Assembly: GCF_905200055.1 (NCBI RefSeq)
Contig: NZ_CAJKIS010000005.1
Span: 1-64,000 of the forward strand
Length of the DNA: 64,000 bases
Direction of reading: 5' to 3'
Source: an uncultured Fusobacterium sp.
GTDB taxonomy: Bacteria; Fusobacteriota; Fusobacteriia; Fusobacteriales; Fusobacteriaceae
This document shows, piece after piece, positions 44,825-53,835 of this stretch (the stretch's first letter is position 1; every line of letters begins with the position of its first letter). Under the pieces are notes generated by a model, which made no database searches, was not told where the DNA came from, and worked only from the letters and a program-made list of their open reading frames with translations. The position numbers were made by a program, and so were the translations under genes.

Positions 44825-45607
44825 TTATTTAAACTTATTATCTAGTTCTCTCGGTGGACACTCTTTATCATTATGTAAACTAAATTGAGATTTCATCTTT
44901 TTAATAAATGTTCCCATTTCATCAGCACTTCCAACAATTCTATTAAATATACCTAAATACTCTGTAATTATTGGGTTATCAACATCATAAGGATATCTCA
45001 TCAAGTGATCTATCTCACTCCACGCCTCTTCAAACACTGTTCTAACTTGAATTTCTACAAGAATCTCATCTTTTCTAGTAACTGGTATTCCTATCAAATA
45101 GTGAACAGAACGATATCCATGATCTCTTACTACAATTTCACAATTTAACTCTGATATACTCTCTTGAAGTTGAGCAACATTGTAGTCCCCTCTTCTTATA
45201 TTTATTTGTGGAGTTTCCCTTATCTCCCATAAATTCATAATATCTTCATGTATACCACGCCAATCATCTTTAAAAAGATGTAATACTCTTATTCCAATAA
45301 GATCTGTTACAATTTTTTTATATGTTTCTACAGAAATCCCTCTATCAACATATTTTTTTCCTTTGCGAATAATCTTTTCAATAAGATGTTCTGGTTTTTT
45401 AACTCTTCTTCTTACAGAGTGCACATTATTTCCATCAATTAATTTTGAAACTATATGTTCTGCCTCTTTTTCTAAATATGGAACAAGGGCTGTATAATCT
45501 TCATATATTTTCAATAGCTCTTCCCAAACTAATCCTGTTGATTCAAAGTATTTTTCATCAATAGAAAACCTTTTAAAGAACTGTTCTTTATCTAAAATAT
45601 CAGACAT
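44825..45607 (-). CDS. Small alarmone synthetase (RelA/SpoT domain)
   Basis: A 260-aa protein with only the (p)ppGpp synthetase domain, no HD hydrolase and no TGS/ACT. Motifs seen: RRRVKKPEHLIEKI (ATP side; the usual Ser is His here), DLIGIRVLHLF (Mg ligand Asp), RDHGYRSVHY (GTP side) and EIQVRTVFEEAWSEIDH. Small synthetases make pppGpp/ppGpp, or in toxSAS toxins ppApp or tRNA pyrophosphate. It is the last gene of a three-gene operon with the Glu-rich and SIR2-like genes, 11 bp after the former. Confidence 0.88.
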   Translation of the reverse strand: MSDILDKEQFFKRFSIDEKYFESTGLVWEELLKIYEDYTALVPYLEKEAEHIVSKLIDGNNVHSVRRRVKKPEHLIEKIIRKGKKYVDRGISVETYKKIVTDLIGIRVLHLFKDDWRGIHEDIMNLWEIRETPQINIRRGDYNVAQLQESISELNCEIVVRDHGYRSVHYLIGIPVTRKDEILVEIQVRTVFEEAWSEIDHLMRYPYDVDNPIITEYLGIFNRIVGSADEMGTFIKKMKSQFSLHNDKECPPRELDNKFK

Positions 45608-45618
45608 TTTTCACCTCT

Positions 45619-46851
45619 TTAATTAAATTTTTCTACCTTTTCTAAAGATATTTCAACTGCTTTTCTATAACCACATATTTCATTATCTTTTGTAAACTCT
45701 CTCTCACTAACTTCAGATTTAACCTTTATAATCTCTTTAATATCAAAATTAATTCCTCTAAATTCTAATTTATGAACCCTTTCAAAAGTCAGATTATCTC
45801 CAGCCTGAATATCAAAGCTATTTTTTATTCTAAAGTTAATCCAGCTATCAATTTTTTTACCTTCTAAAATAGCTTCAGTTAAAAAAACTTCATAGAAACT
45901 ATTAGTTATCTCTGCAAAATTCTTTTCTCTATTTAAAGAAAATGAGTTCACTATATTTTTATATGAATTTGCTAACTCTTGTAATAGATTAAATTTATAT
46001 ACCTCTATTCTATTTTCGAAAGTTATATCTCCAACTAATTTTTTAAATTTAAACTCTATTTTTGCTCCACTAAATATCTCTTTTAAAATATTTACAACCT
46101 CTATAAAACGAGAGTTTTTTATCTTATTAAAGATCTCATATTTATAGAAATCTCCATTTTTTACAAGAGTCTCTCCATTTAGAAGATCTATGCTTAAAGC
46201 CACTTTAAATTCTCTTGTTTTTATCTCTAAAAGCTTAAATTTATCATAAACTAAAATTTTTAATGAAGTATTATTCAAAAGAGTCTCTCCAATTTTTACT
46301 GTTGAAGTTCCTACGCTTATAACCTCATTAAAAGATAGTTCATTTGAAAAATTTGAATAAGAAATAGGAAAATTATTTAGGTGTAGAGAAGTATATTGTA
46401 TTTCTAATCCGCTTTCAACTAACCTTACATCATCATTATCTGTTAAGATTGTAATATCTTTAGGATCTCTTTTCTCCTCTAAATTTTCAGCTACAACATT
46501 TTCAACTATAATTTCATCTTTTTTTTCCTCTTCAGGCTCTTCTGAAACTATTTCGCTCTCTGTTGTTTCTTTTAAATTTACCTCTTCCTTTTCACTCTCA
46601 TTGTTTGTCGAAGTTTCTTGAACTTCTATTTTTTCTTCTTTCTCTATCTTTAAATTTCCCTCAGCAGGTAGAACTTTTTCTTCAGTTATATCAGCTAAAG
46701 TATTCTCTTGAGTTTCTACTTCCTTTTTCTCTTCCTCTTGGGATTTTATCTCTAACTCTTTTTCAGCAAATAGCTTTTTTTGTTGAAGTTCATCAAAAAT
46801 TTCACTACTTTTTTCATCTTTTTTTTCGGTAATAATGTCCCCAGATTCCAT
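45619..46851 (-). CDS. Glu-rich protein with C-terminal globular domain, function unknown
   Basis: A 410-aa protein. Residues 1-130 are very acidic and low-complexity (runs of Glu, Lys and Val), likely disordered. Residues about 135-410 look globular and beta-rich, alternating charged and aromatic residues (GLEIQYTSLHLNNFPISYSNF, FEFRGINFDIKEI-type strands). No signal peptide or membrane span. I recognise no family. It lies 2 bp after the SIR2-like gene and 11 bp before the alarmone synthetase, so the three products are probably made together. Confidence 0.7.
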   Translation of the reverse strand: MESGDIITEKKDEKSSEIFDELQQKKLFAEKELEIKSQEEEKKEVETQENTLADITEEKVLPAEGNLKIEKEEKIEVQETSTNNESEKEEVNLKETTESEIVSEEPEEEKKDEIIVENVVAENLEEKRDPKDITILTDNDDVRLVESGLEIQYTSLHLNNFPISYSNFSNELSFNEVISVGTSTVKIGETLLNNTSLKILVYDKFKLLEIKTREFKVALSIDLLNGETLVKNGDFYKYEIFNKIKNSRFIEVVNILKEIFSGAKIEFKFKKLVGDITFENRIEVYKFNLLQELANSYKNIVNSFSLNREKNFAEITNSFYEVFLTEAILEGKKIDSWINFRIKNSFDIQAGDNLTFERVHKLEFRGINFDIKEIIKVKSEVSEREFTKDNEICGYRKAVEISLEKVEKFN

Positions 46852-46853
46852 TA

Positions 46854-47663
46854 TTACCTCACTAACTTTTTTTCTATCTTATCACTGTCCTCTTTTTGTA
46901 ATAGACTTTTAACTCCATCTAAGAATTCAATCTCATCAAAAACAGTTAGTTTCAAATTGTATCTATTGATTACTTCACTAACTTTATTATCTATAACAGA
47001 GGTAGAAGAAACTATATACATAGGTTGTTCTATTTTACCAGCTTTTTTCATTATAAAATCTAACATATCTATAAAATCTGGATCTTTTAACTCTACTCCT
47101 AAAAATAAAGTAGGTCTACTTTTTAATTCTGTACATATTTGTTCAAAAAATCCATTATAAAAATCAAGTACCTTTAATTTTCTTACATCTTGACTTGTAA
47201 TAAAAAGATCTTCTGGATTACAAATATTCCCCATGATCTTATAAAAGTTGATTTTTTCATCATCTGAAAAATCATTTTTTGTTGGAGTAATTGTATTTAT
47301 GTAATTTGGATATAATTTTTCTAAAACTATATCATAGTTCATTGTCATTATTGTTTTAAAATAATCAAGCTCAAAAATATTGTCATATATATCAACATTC
47401 TTATAATGTTTCATATCAAAGATTTCTCTTATTTGTTTTAAAAGAGAATTTTTTGAACTTATAACTGCATCTAGATAAGCTTGAGCCACATCTGAAAAAG
47501 AGTCTCTATTTTTAATATAACCTTTTGCTGATTGTTTGATATCAAAAATTATCATATCTGCAAGTTCTGCTCTTTTTGGAAATCCTGTTATTTCACTAAC
47601 AAAATCTCCTATAAATAGATTTAATTTTTGTGCTTCTCCAAACTTATCAAAAAAGTTCTTCAT
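46854..47663 (-). CDS. Degenerate SIR2-like protein
   Basis: A 269-aa protein with SIR2-like landmarks in order. LFIGDFVSEITGFP at 16-29 stands where GAGxSxxxGhP is expected. MTMNYD at 106-111 supplies the conserved Asn109. YKIMGNI at 141-147 stands where KLHG is expected, with the catalytic His replaced by Met144. FLGVELKDPDF at 187-197 stands where GYSxxDxxh is expected. The loss of GAG and His suggests no NAD hydrolysis, perhaps only nucleotide sensing. First gene of the three-gene operon, divergent from cls. Confidence 0.75.
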   Translation of the reverse strand: MKNFFDKFGEAQKLNLFIGDFVSEITGFPKRAELADMIIFDIKQSAKGYIKNRDSFSDVAQAYLDAVISSKNSLLKQIREIFDMKHYKNVDIYDNIFELDYFKTIMTMNYDIVLEKLYPNYINTITPTKNDFSDDEKINFYKIMGNICNPEDLFITSQDVRKLKVLDFYNGFFEQICTELKSRPTLFLGVELKDPDFIDMLDFIMKKAGKIEQPMYIVSSTSVIDNKVSEVINRYNLKLTVFDEIEFLDGVKSLLQKEDSDKIEKKLVR

Positions 47664-47859
47664 GTTGTCACCTACCTTGTGTTTTGTTTTCTATCACTAT
47701 TAGTATAACTTAATTTCTTAAATTTAACAACAAAAAACTTACAAAAAGTCAAGAAAAATTTTTTTATTTACATTTAATAAAAAGGAAATAGTTTATGATT
47801 TTATTAGTAATATATTAAAAAAAGTGCTATTATTAAAATATAAACTATGAGGTGATAAA

Positions 47860-49308
47860 ATGAATCTGATTATAACTTTTTTTAAAGACTATATTGTAAT
47901 TATAAACATATTCTTTTTAATTACGATTGTACTCTTAGAAAGAAAAAAACCTGTATACACTTTGTTTTGGATAACTATACTTATTCTTGCTCCATATATT
48001 GGTTTTATATTCTATCTATTTTTTGGATTGAGCTTTAGAAAAAAAAGAGTTGTTGATAAATTCTATAAATGGAAATTTCTTCATAGCAAAAAAGTTATCA
48101 GTTCCTCTGAAAGAAAAGATCTAAATAGATGGAAGCAACTTATCTCATACCTTGAAATAGCTTCTAATAATAAATTAACAACTTTAAATGCTTTTAAATT
48201 ATTTACTGATGGAAATGTTTTTTTTAATCATATGATAGAAGATTTAAACGAAGCTAAACATTCAATTAATATGGAATATTATATTTTTAGATATGATGAG
48301 TTAGGAAAAAGAATAATAGATATTCTTATTGAAAAAGCTAAAAATGGAGTTGAAGTAAATGTAATCATTGATGAAGCTGGTGGGGCTGACAGAAAAATGA
48401 TAAAACTTATGAGAGATAATAATATTAATGTAGAGATATTCTTTCCCTCTCCCTTTGCTTCTTTCAAAATAGCTAATCTAAGAGCAAATTATCGTGATCA
48501 TAGAAAACTTTGCCTTATTGATAGCAAACTAGGTTATATTGGTGGTTTTAATATAGGTTTAGAGTATTTAAGCAAAGGAAAACTTGGACACTGGCGTGAT
48601 ACAGGAGTAAGAGTTTTTGGAGAAGCGGTTCTGGAATTAGAAAAAGAATTTTTCTTCTCATGGGGAATTGCTAAAAAGAAACCTGTTGTGTATCAAGCTA
48701 AAGAATATGCTTTTGAACATGAAGCTTTCCAAGAGATAATAAGAACAAGAGGTAAATACTCTGGATATTCTCAAGTTGTTAGTAGTGGACCAAATTATCA
48801 ATTTAAAACTATGAGAGATACATTTTTAAAGATAATTTTAGAAGCAAAAAAATATATCTATATTCAAACACCATACTTTGTTCCAGATGATACTATCTTG
48901 GAAGCTTTAAAAATAGCTACTCTTTCTGGAGTAAAGATTAAAATAATGATACCTGATAAACCAGATCACTTCTTTATTTATTGGGTTAATCAATATTTTG
49001 TAGGAGAACTTCTTGATTTAGGAGTTACTGTTTATAGATATCATAAAGGATTCTTACATAGTAAAATGGTACTTGCAGATGATGAGGTTGTAAGTATTGG
49101 AACTGCTAATTTTGATAATAGAAGTTTTTACCAAAATTTTGAGATAAATATTAATATCTATGAAAAGGATATTGCTGAGAAATTTAGAGAGATTTTCTAT
49201 GATGATATGAAAACAAGTAGCAAATTATTAAGAAGTGAATATAGCAAAAGAGGTTTCTACATCAAATCTAAAGAATCAATTTGTAGGCTTCTTGCTCCTA
49301 TACTATAA
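47860..49308 (+). CDS. cls: Cardiolipin synthase
   Basis: A 482-aa phospholipase-D-family enzyme that makes cardiolipin from phosphatidylglycerol. Two N-terminal membrane spans (about 8-55) are followed by two HKD motifs, HRKLCLIDS (about residue 218) and HSKMVLAD (about 402). GAGGTG precedes the ATG. It is followed 32 bp later by the PHP gene, probably co-transcribed. Confidence 0.95.
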   Translation: MNLIITFFKDYIVIINIFFLITIVLLERKKPVYTLFWITILILAPYIGFIFYLFFGLSFRKKRVVDKFYKWKFLHSKKVISSSERKDLNRWKQLISYLEIASNNKLTTLNAFKLFTDGNVFFNHMIEDLNEAKHSINMEYYIFRYDELGKRIIDILIEKAKNGVEVNVIIDEAGGADRKMIKLMRDNNINVEIFFPSPFASFKIANLRANYRDHRKLCLIDSKLGYIGGFNIGLEYLSKGKLGHWRDTGVRVFGEAVLELEKEFFFSWGIAKKKPVVYQAKEYAFEHEAFQEIIRTRGKYSGYSQVVSSGPNYQFKTMRDTFLKIILEAKKYIYIQTPYFVPDDTILEALKIATLSGVKIKIMIPDKPDHFFIYWVNQYFVGELLDLGVTVYRYHKGFLHSKMVLADDEVVSIGTANFDNRSFYQNFEININIYEKDIAEKFREIFYDDMKTSSKLLRSEYSKRGFYIKSKESICRLLAPIL

Positions 49309-49340
49309 TTACATATATTCATTTACACGAGGTGACAAAA

Positions 49341-50099
49341 ATGGTAGAATTTCAAAAACTTTCTTCTTTCTTTTTTAAATTTTTAGAAAGTGATGCTAAA
49401 TTTATAGGGGATTTTTATTATGATCTTCATATTCATACAACTGCGTCAGATAGTTTTATTAAGCCTGATTTTTTAAAAAATTTTGTTAAAAATAAAAGAT
49501 ATCTATTATCTGTAACAGATCATAATGAAATAAGAGGATCTGTTGAACTTTATGAAAAGGGAATTAATGTAGTTCCGGGTATAGAGATTGGTTGTGAAGA
49601 TGGATTTGAAATGCTTGTTTATTTTAATGAGATGCAAGATTTAGAAGATTTTTATAGAAGAGAGGTTGAAGGATATAAGAATCTAAAAAGAATGGCAAAA
49701 ACACATAGAACTATTTATGAATATCTTGATGCTTTACAAGGGATAAACTGTCATAAATCTATACCTCATATTTGTGGAGTTGTTCAAAAAAACTTCATTC
49801 ACAATAAACCATACATATATGATATTATAAAAAAAGTTGACTCTATTGAAACTCACAATCATGCTCTACCTATGGTTAGAAATCTACAAGCTGCTGAAAT
49901 TAGAGAACAGTTTAACTTAACTGCTACTTTTGGAAGTGATGCTCACATAATAAGAGAGGCTATAGCCTTCTATAAATATGCTAACATGGCATCTGTTGGA
50001 GTCGGTGATACTGTTATGAACTATCTTTTTAAAATAGGTAGTATCAGTGGAATAGGACAAAAACATCTAATACATATGTTAAAGAATACTTTACTATAA
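49341..50099 (+). CDS. PHP-domain phosphoesterase
   Basis: A 252-aa PHP protein with metal motifs DLHIHTTASDS, VTDHNE, VVPGIEIGC and TFGSDAHI. It is related to TrpH/YciV-type phosphatases acting on nucleotides or RNA ends; the substrate is unknown. The start was set at 49341 (ATG after GAGGTGAC); the in-frame GTG at 49332 lies within that ribosome site. Confidence 0.85.
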   Translation: MVEFQKLSSFFFKFLESDAKFIGDFYYDLHIHTTASDSFIKPDFLKNFVKNKRYLLSVTDHNEIRGSVELYEKGINVVPGIEIGCEDGFEMLVYFNEMQDLEDFYRREVEGYKNLKRMAKTHRTIYEYLDALQGINCHKSIPHICGVVQKNFIHNKPYIYDIIKKVDSIETHNHALPMVRNLQAAEIREQFNLTATFGSDAHIIREAIAFYKYANMASVGVGDTVMNYLFKIGSISGIGQKHLIHMLKNTLL

Positions 50100-50151
50100 A
50101 TGAAATTTTTCTTTTCAAAATCTGAATTTTGTAGTATAATAAAAATTGAGT

Positions 50152-50228
50152 GATCCCGTAGCTCAATTGGATAGAGCAATTCCCTCCTAAGGAATAGGTT
50201 GTGTGTTCAAACCACATCGGGATCGCCA
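50152..50228 (+). tRNA. tRNA-Arg (anticodon CCT)
   Basis: A 77-nt cloverleaf. Acceptor stem GATCCCG/CGGGATC, D arm GCTC...GAGC, anticodon stem ATTCC/GGAAT with loop CTCCTAA (anticodon CCT, reads AGG). T arm GTGTG-TTCAAAC-CACAT, discriminator G and encoded CCA end. A TATAAT box lies about 15 bp upstream. Confidence 0.96.
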
Positions 50229-50250
50229 TTTTTATTTTAGGAGTACTATC

Positions 50251-50559
50251 ATGAAAAAATTATCTTTTATTTTTCTTATTATTTTTATTTTCAGTGGTTG
50301 TAGTAATCTAAATTTTTGGAGTAAATATAAAGAAAATAAGATTAAAAAACAATATACTCAACTATCTAAAAGATTTGATTCTCTTGTATCTGAAGAGATT
50401 GAAGAGGATAAGAGAGCTGAACTAGAAGAGGATTTCTCTAAGTATAGAAATAGAATCAATTCTAGTGGTGGAAAAGATAAAGAATATAATAATACAGTTA
50501 GAGAGTTAGTTTTAAGTTCTGATATAAAAATACAATATTTAAAAGATTTAAAAGATTAG
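50251..50559 (+). CDS. Small lipoprotein, function unknown
   Basis: A 102-aa protein with a lipoprotein signal (MKKLSFIFLIIFIFSGC, Cys17). A hydrophilic, helix-prone body rich in Lys/Glu follows, probably a coiled coil (KRFDSLVSEEIEEDKRAELEEDFSKYRNR). The start is the ATG after AGGAG; a longer frame would begin inside the tRNA. Ends in a strong terminator. No family recognised. Confidence 0.75.
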   Translation: MKKLSFIFLIIFIFSGCSNLNFWSKYKENKIKKQYTQLSKRFDSLVSEEIEEDKRAELEEDFSKYRNRINSSGGKDKEYNNTVRELVLSSDIKIQYLKDLKD

Positions 50560-50565
50560 TGTGAT

Positions 50566-50601
50566 AAGCTGGAGCAAGTTAATAATTACTCCAGCTTTTT
50601 T
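50566..50601 (+). terminator. Terminator after the small lipoprotein
   Basis: 9-bp stem AAGCTGGAG/CTCCAGCTT followed by TTTTT. Confidence 0.9.
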
Positions 50602-50617
50602 ATATTAAACTATAGTT

Positions 50618-50877
50618 TATCTAACTAAGCTCAGTTATCTTGCACATCGCTAGGTTTTGACAAAGTGCCTTTGTATTTAGCGATTATTCGTCAAGTTAAG
50701 TTATCTCTATTTCTTTTAAATATCAGCTAAATTCCATGTCGTAGAATAAAGAGAGAGTAACACTCATCTGACTAAAATTCCGAAACTCACTTCGTTCAAA
50801 CACGTCGGAATTTTTAGCGTCAGATTTCGTAACTCTCTCTAATATTCTTCTCCAAATTACATTTAGCTGATATTAGG
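50618..50877. repeat. 260-bp dispersed intergenic repeat, copy 2
   Basis: Inverted copy of 9416-9675. The same long hairpin is present, with the core palindrome AAAATTCCGA/TCGGAATTTT and the terminal ATTTAGCTGAT inverted repeats. It lies between the lipoprotein terminator and xth. Differences from copy 1 fall partly in pairs that keep the fold, such as ATACAAAGGC for ATGCAAAGAC. Confidence 0.85.
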
Positions 50878-50993
50878 GAAAACGAAAATAACTTAATATA
50901 AATTAGAATGATAAGTTATAGTTTATCTACAATTTAAAAAAAATCATATTTATGATATAATTTAAAAGAATTAAATTAAAAAAGGAGATATGT

Positions 50994-51755
50994 ATGAAAC
51001 TAATTTCATGGAATGTAAATGGATTGAGAGCTGCTGTACAAAAAGGTTTCTTAGATTATTTTAATCAAGAAGATGCAGATATATTTTGCTTACAAGAAAC
51101 TAAATTACAAGCTGGACAAATTGATCTTGAACTTAATGGATATCATCAATATTGGAATTATGCTGAAAAAAAAGGTTACTCTGGAACAGCTATTTTCACT
51201 AAAAAAGAGCCTATATCTGTTACTTATGGATTAGGAATAGAGGAGCATGATAAAGAGGGAAGAGTTATAACATTAGAATTTGAAAATTTCTTTATGATTA
51301 CAGTTTATACTCCAAACTCTCAAGAAGCTCTTGCTAGATTAGATTATAGAATGAAATGGGAAGATGATTTTAGAGCTTATCTTCTAAAATTAAATGAGAT
51401 AAAACCTGTTATTGTTTGTGGGGATCTAAATGTTGCACATCAAGAGATAGATCTGAAAAATCCTAAAACAAATAGAAAAAATGCTGGTTTCTCTGATGAA
51501 GAGAGAGAAAAAATGGGAAAACTTTTAGACAGTGGATTTATTGACACTTTTAGATATTTTTATCCAGAATTAACAGGAGCTTACTCTTGGTGGTCTTATA
51601 GATTCAATGCTAGAAAAAACAATGCTGGGTGGAGAATAGATTATTTCCTTGTTTCTGAAAGATTAAAGGATTCTTTAGAAAATGCTGAAATACATAAAGA
51701 TATTTTAGGATCTGATCACTGTCCTGTTGTTTTAAAATTAAAGGAGAATTTTTAG
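50994..51755 (+). CDS. xth: Exodeoxyribonuclease III / AP endonuclease
   Basis: A 253-aa Xth-family enzyme for abasic-site repair. Catalytic landmarks: NVNGLRA, LQETKLQ (Glu), CGDLNVAH (Asp/Asn), GWRIDYFLVS and SDHCPV (catalytic His). AAGGAGA precedes the ATG. First gene of a unit with the 80-aa protein and thiD. Confidence 0.96.
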   Translation: MKLISWNVNGLRAAVQKGFLDYFNQEDADIFCLQETKLQAGQIDLELNGYHQYWNYAEKKGYSGTAIFTKKEPISVTYGLGIEEHDKEGRVITLEFENFFMITVYTPNSQEALARLDYRMKWEDDFRAYLLKLNEIKPVIVCGDLNVAHQEIDLKNPKTNRKNAGFSDEEREKMGKLLDSGFIDTFRYFYPELTGAYSWWSYRFNARKNNAGWRIDYFLVSERLKDSLENAEIHKDILGSDHCPVVLKLKENF

Positions 51756-51763
51756 GAGGAATA

Positions 51764-52006
51764 ATGGAAAACTTTAAAAGATTTTGTGAAGTTTGGGAGA
51801 AAGAAAAGCCAGTTCCTGAAGAAAGATACAGATTTTTTGAGCCAATGAGTTGTGTAATGATATTTTTCCTTACTCCTAACGATGTTGATAATATAAATGC
51901 TTTCTTTAGAAAAAATGGAAGTTTCAACCCTGAAAGACCTATACATGAAGATATAGTAGTTGACGAAATCCATTATAATGGAAATTATATGATTAAAATA
52001 GGATAG
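51764..52006 (+). CDS. Conserved small protein, 80 aa, function unknown
   Basis: An 80-aa soluble protein (MENFKRFCEVWEKEKPVPEE start). It begins 8 bp after xth with AGGAGG and ends 11 bp before thiD, so it is clearly part of that transcript. It contains PMSCVMIFFLTPNDVDNINAFF and a C-terminal DEIHYNGNYMIKI strand pair. I recognise no named family. Confidence 0.78.
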   Translation: MENFKRFCEVWEKEKPVPEERYRFFEPMSCVMIFFLTPNDVDNINAFFRKNGSFNPERPIHEDIVVDEIHYNGNYMIKIG

Positions 52007-52017
52007 GAGGATATTCT

Positions 52018-52821
52018 ATGAAAAATATTTTAACTATTGCTGGTTCTGACAGTTGTGGAGGAGCAGGAATACAAGCTGATTTAAAAACAATGAGTGCTTT
52101 AGGTGTCTATGGTATGAGTGTAATCACTGCTATAACTGCTCAAAATAGTATGGGGGTTCATGCTGTTCAAGAGGTTTCTGAAGATATGATCAGAATGCAA
52201 CTAGAGGCAATTTTTGATGATATTGAAGTTGATGCTATAAAAATAGGTATGCTCTCTAGTAGTACAGTTATAAAAACTATTCTTTCAACTTTAAAAAAAT
52301 ATAGTTGTAAAAATATTGTTATAGATACTGTTATGCTTTCTAAAAATAGATATAAACTTTTACAAGATGAGGGCATGGAAGATTTAAAAAAACTTATATC
52401 ATTAGGGACAGTTGTTACTCCTAATATCCCTGAGGCTGAAGTTTTGGCTAATATGGAGATAAAAAATGAAAATGATATGATTGAGGCTGGAAAAAAAATT
52501 CAGGCTTTAGGTGCTAAAAATATTTTAATTAAAGGTGGACATAGAGAAGATGATTGCACTGATATTCTTCTGTTAGAAAGTGGAGAAGTTTTAAAATTCC
52601 CAGAAGTGAGAATCTCTACAAAACATACTCATGGTACTGGTTGTACCCTTTCTTCTGCTATTGCATCCTTTATTGGAAAAGGATACTCAGTTGAAGAGAG
52701 TGTAAAACTTTCTAAAGAATACATTACTGAAGCTATTAGAAACTCTTTTCCTCTTGGTAAAGGGGTAGGACCTTTAGGACATCTTATTGATCTTTATAAA
52801 AAAGCTGGTATTGAATATTAA
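52018..52821 (+). CDS. thiD: Hydroxymethylpyrimidine/phosphomethylpyrimidine kinase
   Basis: A 267-aa ribokinase-fold kinase that phosphorylates HMP and HMP-P in thiamine synthesis. GSDSCGGAGIQADLKT at residues 8-23 is the HMP-binding loop; HGTGCTLSSAIAS near 205-220 is the anion hole and catalytic motif. In this family pyridoxal kinase activity is possible. No other thiamine genes are nearby. Confidence 0.93.
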   Translation: MKNILTIAGSDSCGGAGIQADLKTMSALGVYGMSVITAITAQNSMGVHAVQEVSEDMIRMQLEAIFDDIEVDAIKIGMLSSSTVIKTILSTLKKYSCKNIVIDTVMLSKNRYKLLQDEGMEDLKKLISLGTVVTPNIPEAEVLANMEIKNENDMIEAGKKIQALGAKNILIKGGHREDDCTDILLLESGEVLKFPEVRISTKHTHGTGCTLSSAIASFIGKGYSVEESVKLSKEYITEAIRNSFPLGKGVGPLGHLIDLYKKAGIEY

Positions 52822-52828
52822 AAAAATT

Positions 52829-52855
52829 AGAGAGGAAATAGACCTCTCTTTTTTT
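52829..52855 (+). terminator. Terminator of the xth-thiD unit
   Basis: 7-bp stem AGAGAGG/CCTCTCT followed by TTTTTTT. Confidence 0.88.
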
Positions 52856-53195
52856 AATTCACTTAATAAATTTCTATAATTTTAAGAATTTCCATTTAGT
52901 CAATATTAAAATAATTTTTATCTTTTTTATGATTTTTTTACAATTGTATATTCAAATAGTTACCTCTTTTTTAATTTTATTCAAACTTTTTCTGTTCAAA
53001 TTATATAATTTTTAAATATTATGTTTTATTTTTTTAAATTATAGATAGATTTTTTTACATTTTATATTTTTTGATAATATTTTTTTATATCTATTTTTAT
53101 CTCAATTCCATTCTTTTTTTAAATTCAATTTTTATATTCTTAATTTGTTTACTTTCAGTTAAAATCATTTTATAAAAAGACTAAAAATTTGATTA
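52856..53195. other. A+T-rich intergenic region before the mannose PTS
   Basis: About 340 bp of almost pure A+T with long T-runs and no open frame, hairpin or motif I can support. It may be a curved upstream region of the PTS promoter. Confidence 0.6.
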
Positions 53196-53224
53196 TTGAC
53201 AACTAAAAAAGAAAAATGTATACT
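53196..53224 (+). promoter_or_regulatory. Promoter of the mannose-family PTS operon
   Basis: -35 TTGACA (53196-53201), 17-bp spacer, -10 TATACT (53219-53224). A small hairpin TCGTA-AAGG-TACGA follows in the leader before the IIB start. Confidence 0.78.
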
Positions 53225-53280
53225 TGGGATATCAGTCGTAAAGGTACGAACAACAGTATAATTTTAAGGAGGAATTTTTT

Positions 53281-53754
53281 ATGCCAAATATAGTTTTAAC
53301 CAGAATTGATAACAGATTGATACATGGACAAGTTGCAACAGCATGGGCTCAATATTCAGGAGCAAACCTTTTATTGGTTCCTAATGATGACGTTAGCGTG
53401 AACCCTACAAGACAAAATTTAATGAATCTTGCTGCACCAAAAGGAATGCAAACAAGATATTTTTCAGTTCAAAAAACAATAGATATTATTCATAAAGCTG
53501 CCGATAGACAACTTATTGCAATAATAGCTGAAACACCTCAAGATGTAGTTAGATTAGTTGAAGGTGGAGTACCTATTAAAAAAGTAAATGTTGGAAATAT
53601 GCATATGTCTGAAGGAAAAAAACAAATTTCAAAAGCAGTTTGTGTTAATGAAGCAGATATAGCTGCATTTAAAAGACTAAAGGAACTTGGTGTTGAAGTT
53701 GAAATACAAAGAGTTCCTACAGAAGCAAAAGAAAATATATGGGATTTAATTTAA
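53281..53754 (+). CDS. PTS mannose/sorbose-family EIIB
   Basis: A 157-aa EIIB of the mannose-fructose-sorbose family. The phospho-acceptor His15 is in RIDNRLIHGQVATAW. It passes phosphate from IIA to the incoming sugar. AAGGAGG precedes the ATG. First gene of a IIB-IIC-IID-IIA operon; the sugar is not evident. Confidence 0.94.
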   Translation: MPNIVLTRIDNRLIHGQVATAWAQYSGANLLLVPNDDVSVNPTRQNLMNLAAPKGMQTRYFSVQKTIDIIHKAADRQLIAIIAETPQDVVRLVEGGVPIKKVNVGNMHMSEGKKQISKAVCVNEADIAAFKRLKELGVEVEIQRVPTEAKENIWDLI

Positions 53755-53835
53755 TTTTAACTATGGGTTTTTAGACAAATTTTTAATTATATGATTTTAA
53801 TTTTATTAAAATATAGTTAAGGAGGGAAAACATTT

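Noticed and set aside
46780..47160. A 126-residue plus-strand frame
   Set aside because: It lies antisense across the junction of the SIR2-like and Glu-rich genes, has no ribosome site, and its composition mirrors the genes on the minus strand.
46854..47663. A Thoeris-type or NAD-depleting SIR2 defence protein
   Set aside because: The catalytic His is Met and the GAG motif is lost, and no TIR-domain partner is adjacent, so NAD hydrolysis is not supported.
50203..50250. An upstream extension of the small lipoprotein into the tRNA
   Set aside because: It would start inside tRNA-Arg. The ATG at 50251 has a ribosome site and gives a clean lipoprotein signal.
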